Shown here in pieces: positions 1 to 7,000 of a DNA stretch of 10,543 bases. The DNA is from Syntrophobacteria bacterium. GTDB lineage: Bacteria > Desulfobacterota > DSWW01. The notes beneath the pieces were generated by a model that saw nothing but the letters and a program-made list of their open reading frames with translations, was not told where the DNA came from and made no database searches. Numbering within the stretch: position 1 is the first letter of the stretch; every line of letters starts with the position of its first letter. The stretch covers positions 1-10,543 of the forward strand of contig JAQYVQ010000062.1 of the NCBI GenBank assembly GCA_030145435.1, given 5' to 3'. The translations under genes were made by a program, and so were the position numbers.

Positions 1-1
1 C

Positions 2-148
2 CCGGTCAACAGGAAGGCGTATCTGAAGTACCGGATGTACCTGATGAGCCGTTACTGGAAAAAGCCTGACCGGTACCCCCTCACAGACTTCTACATGGGG
101 GCAATCCCGGAATCCGCCATGCCTCCGCCACCAAAGCCGGATAAATGA
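2..148 (+). CDS. C-terminal end of an unrecognised protein (partial, 5' end outside window)
   Basis: An open frame enters from the left edge and ends with TGA at 146-148, giving the last 48 residues of a protein. The visible part is rich in Tyr, Arg and Lys (AYLKYRMYLMSRYWKKPDRY) and ends in a proline run, ESAMPPPPKPDK. I do not recognise the family. The stop lies 10 bp before the MaoC-like gene, whose ribosome binding site touches this stop codon, so the two were probably co-transcribed. A role in CoA-thioester metabolism could be guessed from that neighbour, but nothing in the residues shows it. That the frame is coding is supported by the tight spacing and the absence of stops. Confidence 0.6.
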   Translation, partial: PVNRKAYLKYRMYLMSRYWKKPDRYPLTDFYMGAIPESAMPPPPKPDK

Positions 149-158
149 GGAGAACGTC

Positions 159-620
159 ATGGAAAAACTCTACTGGGAGGACTTTGAAATAGGCGAGAAG
201 CTGGTAACCCCCGGCCGCACGATCACCGAGGCAGACCTGGTCATGTTCTCTGCCTTTACCGGAGACTGGCATCCGCTGCACACGAACGTCGAGTACGCCT
301 CCAAGACCCTGTTTGGGGAGCGGATCGCCCACGGCATGCTGGTCCTCGTGGTGGGAAGCGCCCTGGGCTTCCGGCTCGGCCAGTACGCCACCTTACCGAA
401 GTCGTTCATCGCCTTTTACGGGATCGACAAGGTCCGCTTCACCGGTGCTGTGAAGGTCGGGGACACGATTCACCTGGAAACGGAGGTCCTCGAGGCGACC
501 GCAAAAGATGACGAGCGGGGGATCATCACGTCGAAGAGTTCCATCAAGAACCAGCGCGGGGAAGACTGCTGCGTCTTCACGACCAAGTTTCTCTGCGGCA
601 GGGCGCCCAAGGATAAGTAG
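159..620 (+). CDS. MaoC-like (R)-specific enoyl-CoA hydratase, hot-dog fold
   Basis: A 153-residue single hot-dog-domain protein, the usual length for stand-alone MaoC dehydratases. These enzymes reversibly hydrate a trans-2-enoyl-CoA to the (R)-3-hydroxyacyl-CoA in the cytoplasm. The hydratase signature is plain: FSAFTGDWHPLH at residues 30-41 supplies the catalytic Asp36 and His41, with His38 where many (R)-hydratases have Asn. FGERIAHGML (residues 52-61) is the conserved central helix motif. The start is fixed by AGGAG at 148-152, six bases before ATG, and by the N-terminal motif YWEDFEIGE typical of the family. It follows the unidentified partial gene by 10 bp. Substrate cannot be read from sequence; short-chain or branched dicarboxylic enoyl-CoAs are also handled by relatives. 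It ends 26 bp before the tail of the convergent lipoprotein remnant. Confidence 0.9.
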   Translation: MEKLYWEDFEIGEKLVTPGRTITEADLVMFSAFTGDWHPLHTNVEYASKTLFGERIAHGMLVLVVGSALGFRLGQYATLPKSFIAFYGIDKVRFTGAVKVGDTIHLETEVLEATAKDDERGIITSKSSIKNQRGEDCCVFTTKFLCGRAPKDK

Positions 621-646
621 GGGACGTGCCCTCTCATCAAAACGGC

Positions 647-926
647 TCAATCCGGAAAGAAGTTGCACGCCTGCTGTAGGTGTCCGGATGCTACGTCCAG
701 CAACCCCGGGGAGAGCTCGCCTTCCGCCAGTGTGAAATATCCGTCGAGGCTCGTCCAGTCGGACGGCGTGAGGTCCCCGGCGGTGACCCGTTCCAGCCAG
801 TAGAGGGCACCGAATTCGGAGACCCCATCCACCGCACTGTCTTCCTCATCCGGCGCGGTAGCCGCCACCCACAAGCGACCGCTGTGGACATCCACGGAGA
901 AATAATTAGCCACCTTAATTGCCGAC
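647..926 (-). pseudogene. Remnant of a PQQ-propeller lipoprotein gene, 5' truncated with an internal in-frame deletion
   Basis: The - strand frame ending at 647 is homologous to two separate parts of the intact lipoprotein next to it. Its first 43 residues, read from the GTG at 913, match residues 287-329 of the intact protein at 24 of 43 positions (VANYF/VTNYF, DGVSE, GALY). Its last 43 residues match the intact C-terminus 596-638, with 14 identities including LAE, LS and the final CN-F. About 266 intervening codons are missing, yet the frame stays open. DNA similarity at the 5' edge runs to position 914 (14 of 16 bases matching 1971-1986) and then stops. Nothing like a ribosome binding site precedes the GTG, and no N-terminus or lipobox is present, so I call it a remnant. 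It is GC-richer than the intact gene: 38 of 60 bases at 781-840. Confidence 0.75.
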
Positions 927-2843
927 TTAAAACAGATTGCAGCCAGTGGCCAAATCCGCAGCAGCCTGCGATAACCCTGCCAGGCTCAGATTCGGTTCAG
1001 CCAAATCCAAGGCTGCCGTGATACTGCTGGCCGTGGCACTGTCAATATCACCATCGTTAACCGCATTACTCAACGCCGCTCGAGACTGGTCGATCAAAAC
1101 CTGAATCTGGCGAATATCCTCATCAGCCGACGCTGCATCGGGGGCCCCTAAACTCGCGGCATTGGCAGCCCGAGCCTGCGCCGCACAGACAGCATCTCTG
1201 CCTAGTAAATCGAGGCGAATGGGTTTGTATCGCGAAATACCGCCGATGATCGGAGCCGGCGTCAGCCCGGAAAACAAGACTTGACCCGTAACCCGACGTA
1301 CCGGCGAGTTAGCAATATACAAACCACCGTCCGGAGCAATACTGCTAATAGCAATCGACTCCTCTCGACCCTCGGCGAAATAGCGTAATTGACCCGTATC
1401 ACGGTCCAATAGGCCCATACCCACGTGAAATATTATGTTGCTACCGCCAATGTTCAGACCCCCACCGACACTCACCGAGATACCGTTGGCGGTAATAGTC
1501 GGTGTCAGCGCATTGAACTGCGTTACCACGCTTACAAAACCATCAAACGCATTAAGCGTCGCGCTCCACGCCAAACTAGCACTGTTGCCTTGATCGATCA
1601 ACTTGAATACGTCAAATTGGGTCACCACATAAATTTCGCTATTATCCGGAGACACCGCAACCGATGCGACGATCGGGTCACCGACATCAAAACGCCATAG
1701 CTCATTCAGATCGCTGTCGAGGGTAATGACATTACCCAGGTTATCGGACACATAGACGCGATTGCCATCCTCGCTGATGGTGGGTGTCGAACCGGTACCG
1801 CCGATGAAGGTCGTCGAGTTAACAACAGAAAATTCCAATCCACCGTTACCGTCATCGACCAGATCCAGCACATAGAGGGCGCCTAATTCAGAGACACCGT
1901 CGGTGGTGCCGTCAGCGTCATCATCCGCAGTTCCCGCCACGTAAATGTGGCCCGAATTGGGATCTATACCGAAATAATTGGTCACCAAAAAGCCCCCGCC
2001 AAAAATGATTTCACGAATTAGCGAGAAGAAGCTCAGCCCATCCGGCGTTTGACCAAAAACCGAGTCGGTCAAGGCATCACTGGCGTCAATGATCAATTGC
2101 GCCAGAGCCGGCAGTTGGCTAAGAGCCGGTGCACCCGGCAGCTGTTCGATTGGAGCAATACTCTGGCCATCGGCACGATCAAAGGCCAACAGTTTGCCGT
2201 CTATGGTAACGCCGATCAACGAGTCCGTTGGTGGATGATAGTTAAAGCCAAAGGAGTGGGCATCCGATTTCTTTCCGGGCACGATCGTCGGCAAGGTCAA
2301 TCCAGATGCCGTACTCCAGATTGATGTGCCATCGGTATTCAATGCCATGACCTGCTCGTAACTCGCATGGTAGATAATTTGTTTACCCGGGTTATCAGGA
2401 TCATTCAGAATAAGGACAGCACCGCTGCCGCCATTTCTTCCGTCACCGGTGATGGCCCATCGCCGCAGCCCGGTTTCAGCATCCAGGGAAACCAGGGACA
2501 CGTCCTCCCGGGGATATAGTGGACTGAAATACAGATTGCCTTCATTATCGTAGGTCGGCCCCTCGGGTACGTACATACTGGTTTCCGCCACCCAATCCAG
2601 TTCAAACATAGGGGCTGCGGCGATCCATACATTGTCCGAGTTGTTGGGACCAACGTGCATTGTGTGAAAACCATCGGGTTGCGGAATCACATCATAATTG
2701 TAGTTGCCGACGACGCGCGCGCCGCTCGGTGCCCAATTGGTCTTGGCTGGGGGATCAAAAACGCGAGGGTCATCACAAGCGACCATGATAAAGCCAGCGA
2801 GAAAAACAAATAGAGCAATAAGATGATTTATTTTCGTCATCAT
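927..2843 (-). CDS. Secreted lipoprotein with PQQ-like beta-propeller and helical C-terminal domain
   Basis: A 638-residue protein from the ATG at 2843. An upstream GTG at 2882 is possible, but AGGGGGT lies just before 2843 and the likely transcription start is near 2882. Residues 1-23 form a lipoprotein signal: MMTK, a hydrophobic stretch, then MVAC with Cys23 as the lipidated residue. From about residue 85 to 540 come PQQ-like propeller blades, with repeated motifs such as GNLYFSPLY, VSLDAETGLRRW, GKLLAFD, RVYVSDNLGNVITLD and ELWRFDVGDP, as in BamB-type propellers and PQQ dehydrogenases. No catalytic quinoprotein residues could be assigned. Residues about 547-638 are Ala-rich and helical, with cysteines at 553 and 635 that could pair. 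It probably sits on the periplasmic or outer face of a membrane and binds a partner. The native function is unknown. Its GC is lower than its neighbours, and its closest visible relative is the remnant beside it. Confidence 0.85.
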   Translation of the reverse strand: MMTKINHLIALFVFLAGFIMVACDDPRVFDPPAKTNWAPSGARVVGNYNYDVIPQPDGFHTMHVGPNNSDNVWIAAAPMFELDWVAETSMYVPEGPTYDNEGNLYFSPLYPREDVSLVSLDAETGLRRWAITGDGRNGGSGAVLILNDPDNPGKQIIYHASYEQVMALNTDGTSIWSTASGLTLPTIVPGKKSDAHSFGFNYHPPTDSLIGVTIDGKLLAFDRADGQSIAPIEQLPGAPALSQLPALAQLIIDASDALTDSVFGQTPDGLSFFSLIREIIFGGGFLVTNYFGIDPNSGHIYVAGTADDDADGTTDGVSELGALYVLDLVDDGNGGLEFSVVNSTTFIGGTGSTPTISEDGNRVYVSDNLGNVITLDSDLNELWRFDVGDPIVASVAVSPDNSEIYVVTQFDVFKLIDQGNSASLAWSATLNAFDGFVSVVTQFNALTPTITANGISVSVGGGLNIGGSNIIFHVGMGLLDRDTGQLRYFAEGREESIAISSIAPDGGLYIANSPVRRVTGQVLFSGLTPAPIIGGISRYKPIRLDLLGRDAVCAAQARAANAASLGAPDAASADEDIRQIQVLIDQSRAALSNAVNDGDIDSATASSITAALDLAEPNLSLAGLSQAAADLATGCNLF

Positions 2844-2888
2844 AATACCCCCTGTCCGAGTTCTCTCCGTGCCATTTGTCACTCAAAT

Positions 2889-2917
2889 AGTCTACACAGA
2901 GAACTCCTGCCAATCAA
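2889..2917 (-). promoter_or_regulatory. Candidate sigma-70 promoter for the propeller lipoprotein
   Basis: Read on the - strand, TTGATT at 2917-2912 and TAGACT at 2894-2889 are separated by exactly 17 bases. Each hexamer matches the consensus at four of six positions. Transcription would start near 2882, leaving a leader of about 40 bases to the ATG at 2843, which carries the GGGGG-containing ribosome binding site. The geometry supports 2843 over the upstream GTG. This is a pattern match only. Confidence 0.4.
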
Positions 2918-2957
2918 ATCTCGGGCGCTATCCCCTGTTCTGCTGGATCTTTCTTTG

Positions 2958-2984
2958 TTGACACGCAATACCCTTTTTTATAGA
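2958..2984 (+). promoter_or_regulatory. Candidate outward promoter at the right edge of the low-GC segment
   Basis: A perfect TTGACA at 2958-2963 is followed after 15 bases by TATAGA at 2979-2984. The spacing is two bases shorter than ideal; at the ideal 17-base spacing the hexamer would be the weaker TAGAAC. It points away from the lipoprotein toward the OmpA remnant and the sulfatase gene, and is the only good promoter-like pair I see upstream of the sulfatase. If real, it would drive the sulfatase and oxidoreductase genes and be divergent from the lipoprotein promoter. Confidence 0.35.
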
Positions 2985-2992
2985 ACCTTCAC

Positions 2993-3157
2993 CAGACGGC
3001 TGATGCGGAAGCCGTTGTCGAGGTCCTCGTCTCCCGATATTCCGTCGCGTCAGGCCGATTGAAAGCCCACGGAGTCGGCCCGTTGGTGCCGGCCACCTCG
3101 AACCGGTCCGACGACGGCCGGGCCAAGAACCGAAGGGTCGAACTGGTGGAGCAGTAG
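2993..3157 (+). pseudogene. C-terminal remnant of an OmpA-family peptidoglycan-binding protein
   Basis: A + strand frame open from 2984 to the TAG at 3155-3157 has no usable start codon, but its residues are unmistakably the end of an OmpA-type peptidoglycan-binding domain. ADAEAVVEVLVSR corresponds to the conserved helix, SGRLKAHGVGPLVPATSN to the RL-x-x-x-G-x-G-x-x-x-P-x-x-SN region, and DGRAKNRRVELV to the hallmark GRAKNRRVE motif that contacts diaminopimelate. The earlier half of the domain is absent, because the frame is cut where base composition changes at about 2990. The stop codon lies 4 bases before the sulfatase ATG, so the intact ompA-like gene was once directly upstream in the same transcript. 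The remnant is GC-rich like the sulfatase side. Confidence 0.75.
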
Positions 3158-3161
3158 GGAC

Positions 3162-4688
3162 ATGAAGAGACTTGTGGTGGCGGGGGCCCTCCTCGCGTCA
3201 ATTGCTATGCTCGCCGTAATTGCCTCTGGGTTGCTCGATGAACCTCCAAACAACCCCGTGTACGAGGCGTATCCTCCAAATTACGACCCAACCCCCCTGA
3301 GCGTGGTGAACACGAAGGCGCCACGACCGAACATCATCATCATAAACTGCGACGATCTCGGCTATCGCGATCTTGGCTGTTTCGGAAGCAAATCCATCCG
3401 TACGCCGAATATCGACCGCTTGGCGACCGGTGGTGTGCGGTTCACGAATTTCTACGCATCCAATTCGGTCTGTACGCCCTCCCGGGCGAGTCTTCTTACC
3501 GGAAGATACCCACAGCGGTCGGGAATGACCGGGGTCCTGGATCCCATCGGGGAATCAAAGCATTTCACCGCCTTGAAGAACTTCGGCTATAGGGTAAGCA
3601 AATGGGTATTGATCGACATAGGACCAGGCGCCAGGACACGCGGATTCCCGAAGAGCGAAATCACAATTGCAGAGGCCTTGAAAACGGCAGGATACCGAAC
3701 CGGGATGATCGGCAAATGGCACCTGGGCGACTACAGCCATGAGCCCGACTACAGTCCTTTGCGGCACGGCTTTGACTTCGCCTTCGGGGTACCCCACAGC
3801 AACGACATGGCTCCCTTTCCCCTCTTCAGGAATGAGCAGGAACTCGATGCGCACGTTGAAGACCAGGCCAAGCTAACGGGTCTATATACCCGCGAAGCGC
3901 TCGCATTTATTGAGCAGAGCCGAGCCGAACCTTTCTTCTTGTACCTGGCGCACACCTTCCCCCACCAACCCCTCTTCGCTTCAGAAAGGTTCCGGGGCAA
4001 GTCAAGAGGGGGGCTTTACGGAGACACGGTGGAAGAGATCGATTGGAGTACGGGAGAGATCTTGGAATGTCTGAAGAAGAACGGGTTGGCAGAGGACACG
4101 TTGATCTTCTTCACGAGTGACAATGGCCCATGGTTCGAGGGCGATCCAGGCCACCAGAGAGGACGAAAGGGCCAGAGCTATGAGGGCGGATTCAAGGTTC
4201 CCATGATCGTGAGATATCCAAAGCTCGCCCCTGCAGGAACAACATGCGACGAACCGGCCATGAATATCGATCTCTTCCCGACCCTCCTGGCTCTGGCCGG
4301 CGTAGAGATGCCAAAGGATCGGATCATCGACGGGAAGGACATGACCCGTCTTCTTTCAGGGAAGAAGGACAAAGGCCTGCACGAGGCTTTCTACTTCTAC
4401 CACCTCAACGAATTGGAGGCCATACGGGTCGATCAATGGAAGTACATCCGGAAAATCCATCACTATGTCTGGCCGGCGCCTATCGACAAGCCGGGCACGC
4501 TGCTCGGGAGATTCAGCAAGGGAAGGTTGGGGCGCTGGCCCCTCCTCTATGACCTGGAGCTCGACCCGGGCGAGAGCTACAACCTGATAGACACCCATCC
4601 GGAAGTCGGGCAGAAGCTGCTCGAGAAGATGACGGAGTGGGAAGAGGCCCTGAGGCAGAATCCAAGGGGATGGACGGTAGATCAATAG
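3162..4688 (+). CDS. Cys-type arylsulfatase-family sulfatase, membrane-anchored or exported
   Basis: A 508-residue sulfatase that hydrolyses a sulfate ester, probably outside the cytoplasmic membrane. Residues 1-25 form an uncleaved anchor or signal peptide (MKRLVV then a hydrophobic run, no lipobox). Cys104 in CTPSRASLLTGR (104-115) is the residue converted to formylglycine, with Pro106 and Arg108 completing the maturation motif. Metal and sulfate ligands are recognisable: Asp64-Asp65 in INCDDLGY, GKWHLG at 184-189 (Lys185, His187), His268 in FPHQP, Asp320-Asn321 in TSDNGP and Lys336 in GRKGQSYEGG. Maturation needs a separate enzyme not encoded here. Between GMTGV (121-125) and EITIAEALK there is extra sequence, roughly residues 128-158, compared with the short loop usual in close relatives. 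A GGTGGAG ribosome site lies 10 bases upstream of the ATG, and the OmpA remnant stops 4 bases before it. Substrate is unknown. Confidence 0.92.
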   Translation: MKRLVVAGALLASIAMLAVIASGLLDEPPNNPVYEAYPPNYDPTPLSVVNTKAPRPNIIIINCDDLGYRDLGCFGSKSIRTPNIDRLATGGVRFTNFYASNSVCTPSRASLLTGRYPQRSGMTGVLDPIGESKHFTALKNFGYRVSKWVLIDIGPGARTRGFPKSEITIAEALKTAGYRTGMIGKWHLGDYSHEPDYSPLRHGFDFAFGVPHSNDMAPFPLFRNEQELDAHVEDQAKLTGLYTREALAFIEQSRAEPFFLYLAHTFPHQPLFASERFRGKSRGGLYGDTVEEIDWSTGEILECLKKNGLAEDTLIFFTSDNGPWFEGDPGHQRGRKGQSYEGGFKVPMIVRYPKLAPAGTTCDEPAMNIDLFPTLLALAGVEMPKDRIIDGKDMTRLLSGKKDKGLHEAFYFYHLNELEAIRVDQWKYIRKIHHYVWPAPIDKPGTLLGRFSKGRLGRWPLLYDLELDPGESYNLIDTHPEVGQKLLEKMTEWEEALRQNPRGWTVDQ

Positions 4689-4729
4689 ACACAGGCGTTC
4701 CCGTTTGTCGAAAAAGGAGCTAACCACTC

Positions 4730-6064
4730 ATGTTGTCATCAGAGGTCCTGCTTGCCCTTTGCGCCGGTGCCGGTGCCCTGGCCGCGCCAGGTGTAGCCTC
4801 AATGCTGTTCGGCGCCAGAGGCGTCGAATCAGGGGAAACGCGTACGGAGGCCCTCTGGACTTCCGAGATGCCTTCGATGGCGCCGGCACCCCGGCTCGAA
4901 GGCAACCTCAAGGTAGACCTCGCCATCATCGGTGGCGGCTACACAGGCCTCTCGTGCGCCTACTATGCCAAGAAGCTCCGTCCTGACTGGTCCGTAGCCG
5001 TGCTGGAATCGCATCGCCTCGGCTCAGGCGCAAGCTCGCGTAATTCCGGGGCCGTCTATGCTCGCTACTGGGGCCTCGACGATGAGGAAATGCCTCGGCG
5101 CGGCTTCGAGCGACTGGTTCGCTTCATGGAGGAAGAGGAAATCGAATGCGACTTCCGGCCCAGCCCGACCCTCGAGCTGTACGCCTCCAGACGCTCCGCC
5201 AGGAAGGCCGAGGCATCCCCGGAGGCAGGGCCAAAATGGGTCCCGACCGAGGAATTGCGCGAGGGCTCCCACACCGATCACTACGCCGGGGCGGCGGAAT
5301 TGCCCGGCTACTACACGGTTCACCCGGCCAAGCTGGTGGCCGGCCATGTGAAAGCCGCGCGGCGTATGGAAGTGGAGCTGTACGAGAATTCTCCTGTCAT
5401 GCAAGTCAAGAGAGGGAAGCCGGCCGTCCTCGACACACCAGGAGGCAGCGTCCGGGCGGACCAGGTCGTCCTTGCCACGAACGCATATACGCCTCGACTC
5501 GGATGCCTCAAGACGGCCATGATGCCGGTGCATCAATACACGTTCTCGACGCGCAAACTAAGCGAAGAAGAGATCAGCGGCCAAGGCCTGGACAGGTGGC
5601 CCCTGAGGTTCGAAAGATCGATTCTACCGGTCACGAACTTCTTGACCCCGAGTGGACATCTCTGCATCCGGATCGTACTCGGATACGCAAGCTCTAATTC
5701 ATGCATATGGCGGGACATCGACGGGGCTCGCGACCTGGCGAAAAGGATGTTCGAGCAACGGTACCCCTGGATTGCGGATGTCGGGCTCGAGCAAGGCTGG
5801 CATGGCGTGACCGGGCACACACTGAGGGTGCGGGAGATCGCGGGACCCGTCATGGGGGATAACATTCACGCAGCCGTCGCTTACAATGGGCTGGGCATCA
5901 TGCCCGGTCACAACACCGGCTACCTGTCCGCATGCCGAATCACCGGCCATCCGGAAGAAGACATGCGCTACATGTTGGGCAGGGCGGTGCAGATTCCGAT
6001 CCCGGGCGAGTTCTACCGAAGCATGCTTCTCAAGCCGGCCATGAAGGTCCTGACGCCTGTTTAA
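4730..6064 (+). CDS. FAD-dependent oxidoreductase, DAO family, with N-terminal membrane segment
   Basis: A 444-residue flavoprotein of the D-amino-acid-oxidase (DAO) superfamily, related to glycine, sarcosine and gamma-glutamylputrescine oxidases, which oxidise a C-N bond of an amine or amino acid. The FAD-binding Rossmann motif is VDLAIIGGGYTGLS (62-75), with Glu93 closing the ADP-ribose pocket, followed by GASSRNSGAV (100-109), a family signature. VVLATNAYTP (246-255) and YNGLGIMPG (385-393) are the second dinucleotide and C-terminal FAD motifs. Residues about 5-27 are a hydrophobic stretch without a twin-arginine or lipobox, suggesting an inner-membrane anchor, so electrons may go to the quinone pool rather than oxygen. 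The start is set by AAGGAG eight bases before ATG. It follows the sulfatase by 41 bp, probably in one transcript. The amine substrate cannot be assigned. It ends 6 bp from the convergent activase stop. Confidence 0.88.
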   Translation: MLSSEVLLALCAGAGALAAPGVASMLFGARGVESGETRTEALWTSEMPSMAPAPRLEGNLKVDLAIIGGGYTGLSCAYYAKKLRPDWSVAVLESHRLGSGASSRNSGAVYARYWGLDDEEMPRRGFERLVRFMEEEEIECDFRPSPTLELYASRRSARKAEASPEAGPKWVPTEELREGSHTDHYAGAAELPGYYTVHPAKLVAGHVKAARRMEVELYENSPVMQVKRGKPAVLDTPGGSVRADQVVLATNAYTPRLGCLKTAMMPVHQYTFSTRKLSEEEISGQGLDRWPLRFERSILPVTNFLTPSGHLCIRIVLGYASSNSCIWRDIDGARDLAKRMFEQRYPWIADVGLEQGWHGVTGHTLRVREIAGPVMGDNIHAAVAYNGLGIMPGHNTGYLSACRITGHPEEDMRYMLGRAVQIPIPGEFYRSMLLKPAMKVLTPV

Positions 6065-6070
6065 CTGTTC

Positions 6071-7000
6071 TCACCTTCCAACTTCTGCTGCTAACCCCAC
6101 GGAAGAGAAGATCTTCAAGAAATCCGTCTTTTCCTTCTTCGTGTACTCAAGAAGATCCTTTAACCCGTACTGCCGGCCGACAAACGAATACTTGGCTCCG
6201 GCAGCCCCGTTGCAGGGGAGCAAAGAGACCTTCTCCACGTTCCTGAGGGTTTTGGTGAACTCGGCAACCTGCCTCAGGTTTTCGATCGAGTCATTGTATC
6301 CTGGAATGAGCGGGACCCTTACCCAGACCGCCCTTCCCCGCCCATCGATTCGTTTCAGGTTTTCCAGGATGATCGCGTTCCCGACTCCGCTCATCTCTTC
6401 GTGTTTGCGGCTGTCCATCTGTTTCAGGTCATACAGAAAGAGATCCGTATGTGGCAGGATTCTCTCCAAGACAGACCATTGCGCAAAGCCACTCGTATCC
6501 ACGGCCGTGTTAATCCCCTCCTGCTTGCATCTCTCGAGGCATGCAGTGAGGAACTCTGGTTGCGCAAGAGCCTCCCCCCCCGAAAACGTTACGCCTCCCC
6601 CGGTGTTCTTGTAGTAGACAGCGTCTCTCCGGACGACATCCACGATCTGCTCGACCGTCATCCACTCTCCGGCCATTTCCAACGCCATGGGTGGACAGAC
6701 GCGAGCACACTCGCCGCAGTCGTCGCATCTTTCCCACAGGATTCGTCTCGCCGTCCCGGATATCTCCTGAGCATCCTTCGGGCAACTTTCGACGCACGCG
6801 CCACACGCGATGCAACGGTTTTCAATGAAGAGGAGTTGTTGCTCTTTCGACTGGGACTGCGGGCTGTGGCACCAGACGCACCGCAAGGGGCATCCCTTGA
6901 GAAACACCGTGGTTCGGATGCCGGGCCCGTCGTCGACGACATTTCTATCGACAGAAAACACGAGCCCTTTGGGTTGTGAATCAACCTTCATGTTGCTCAT
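6071..7000 (-). CDS. Glycyl radical enzyme activase (radical SAM, two extra Fe-S clusters)
   Basis: A 309-residue radical-SAM protein that installs the glycyl radical on the partner enzyme encoded just upstream. DDGPGIRTTVFLKGCPLRCVWC carries the CxxxCxxC cluster at Cys37, Cys41 and Cys44. Two ferredoxin-like motifs follow, CIACGACVESCP (Cys63, 66, 69, 73) and CDDCGECARVCP (Cys92, 95, 98, 102). The SAM-binding TGGGVTFSGGE is near 133-143. The double-cluster insert is characteristic of activases for glycyl radical enzymes other than pyruvate formate-lyase itself. I chose the ATG at 7000, which gives the normal short lead into KGLVFSVDRN. An ATG at 6991 is equally possible, and one at 7045 would only add sequence copied from the partner gene's reading. 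The start lies inside the partner gene, so translation is coupled. A run of eight G encodes part of the conserved SGGE motif. Confidence 0.93.
   Translation of the reverse strand: MSNMKVDSQPKGLVFSVDRNVVDDGPGIRTTVFLKGCPLRCVWCHSPQSQSKEQQLLFIENRCIACGACVESCPKDAQEISGTARRILWERCDDCGECARVCPPMALEMAGEWMTVEQIVDVVRRDAVYYKNTGGGVTFSGGEALAQPEFLTACLERCKQEGINTAVDTSGFAQWSVLERILPHTDLFLYDLKQMDSRKHEEMSGVGNAIILENLKRIDGRGRAVWVRVPLIPGYNDSIENLRQVAEFTKTLRNVEKVSLLPCNGAAGAKYSFVGRQYGLKDLLEYTKKEKTDFLKIFSSVGLAAEVGR

Larger units (their letters stand above)
915..2990. other. Lower-GC segment with sharp edges carrying one lipoprotein gene
   Basis: This stretch differs in composition from both flanks. Hand counts give 27 GC of 60 at 1381-1440 and 29 of 60 at 1921-1980, against 38 of 60 at 781-840. 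At the right edge there are 19 GC of 50 at 2941-2990 and then 87 of 130 at 2991-3120. The left edge falls within 915-926, where homology of the flanking remnant ends and just before the lipoprotein stop codon. The right edge falls at about 2985-2993, where an OmpA-family frame begins in mid-domain. I saw no matching inverted repeats at the two ends and no transposase, so this is not an obvious insertion sequence. Horizontal replacement or an assembly join are the alternatives. Confidence 0.6.

Noticed and set aside
680..1021. A 113-codon + strand frame
   Set aside because: It is the complement of the lipoprotein remnant and the end of the intact lipoprotein gene, both of which are supported by homology to each other.
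2844..2882. GTG start at 2882 for the propeller lipoprotein
   Set aside because: It would put 13 polar residues before the lipoprotein signal and would start at about the predicted transcription start. The ATG at 2843 has a good ribosome binding site.
915..2990. Transposon or insertion sequence
   Set aside because: No transposase or matching terminal inverted repeats could be seen at the two edges.
2823..3062. A 79-codon + strand frame across the lipoprotein promoter region
   Set aside because: It spans the composition break, overlaps the lipoprotein start and the OmpA frame, and has no recognisable content.
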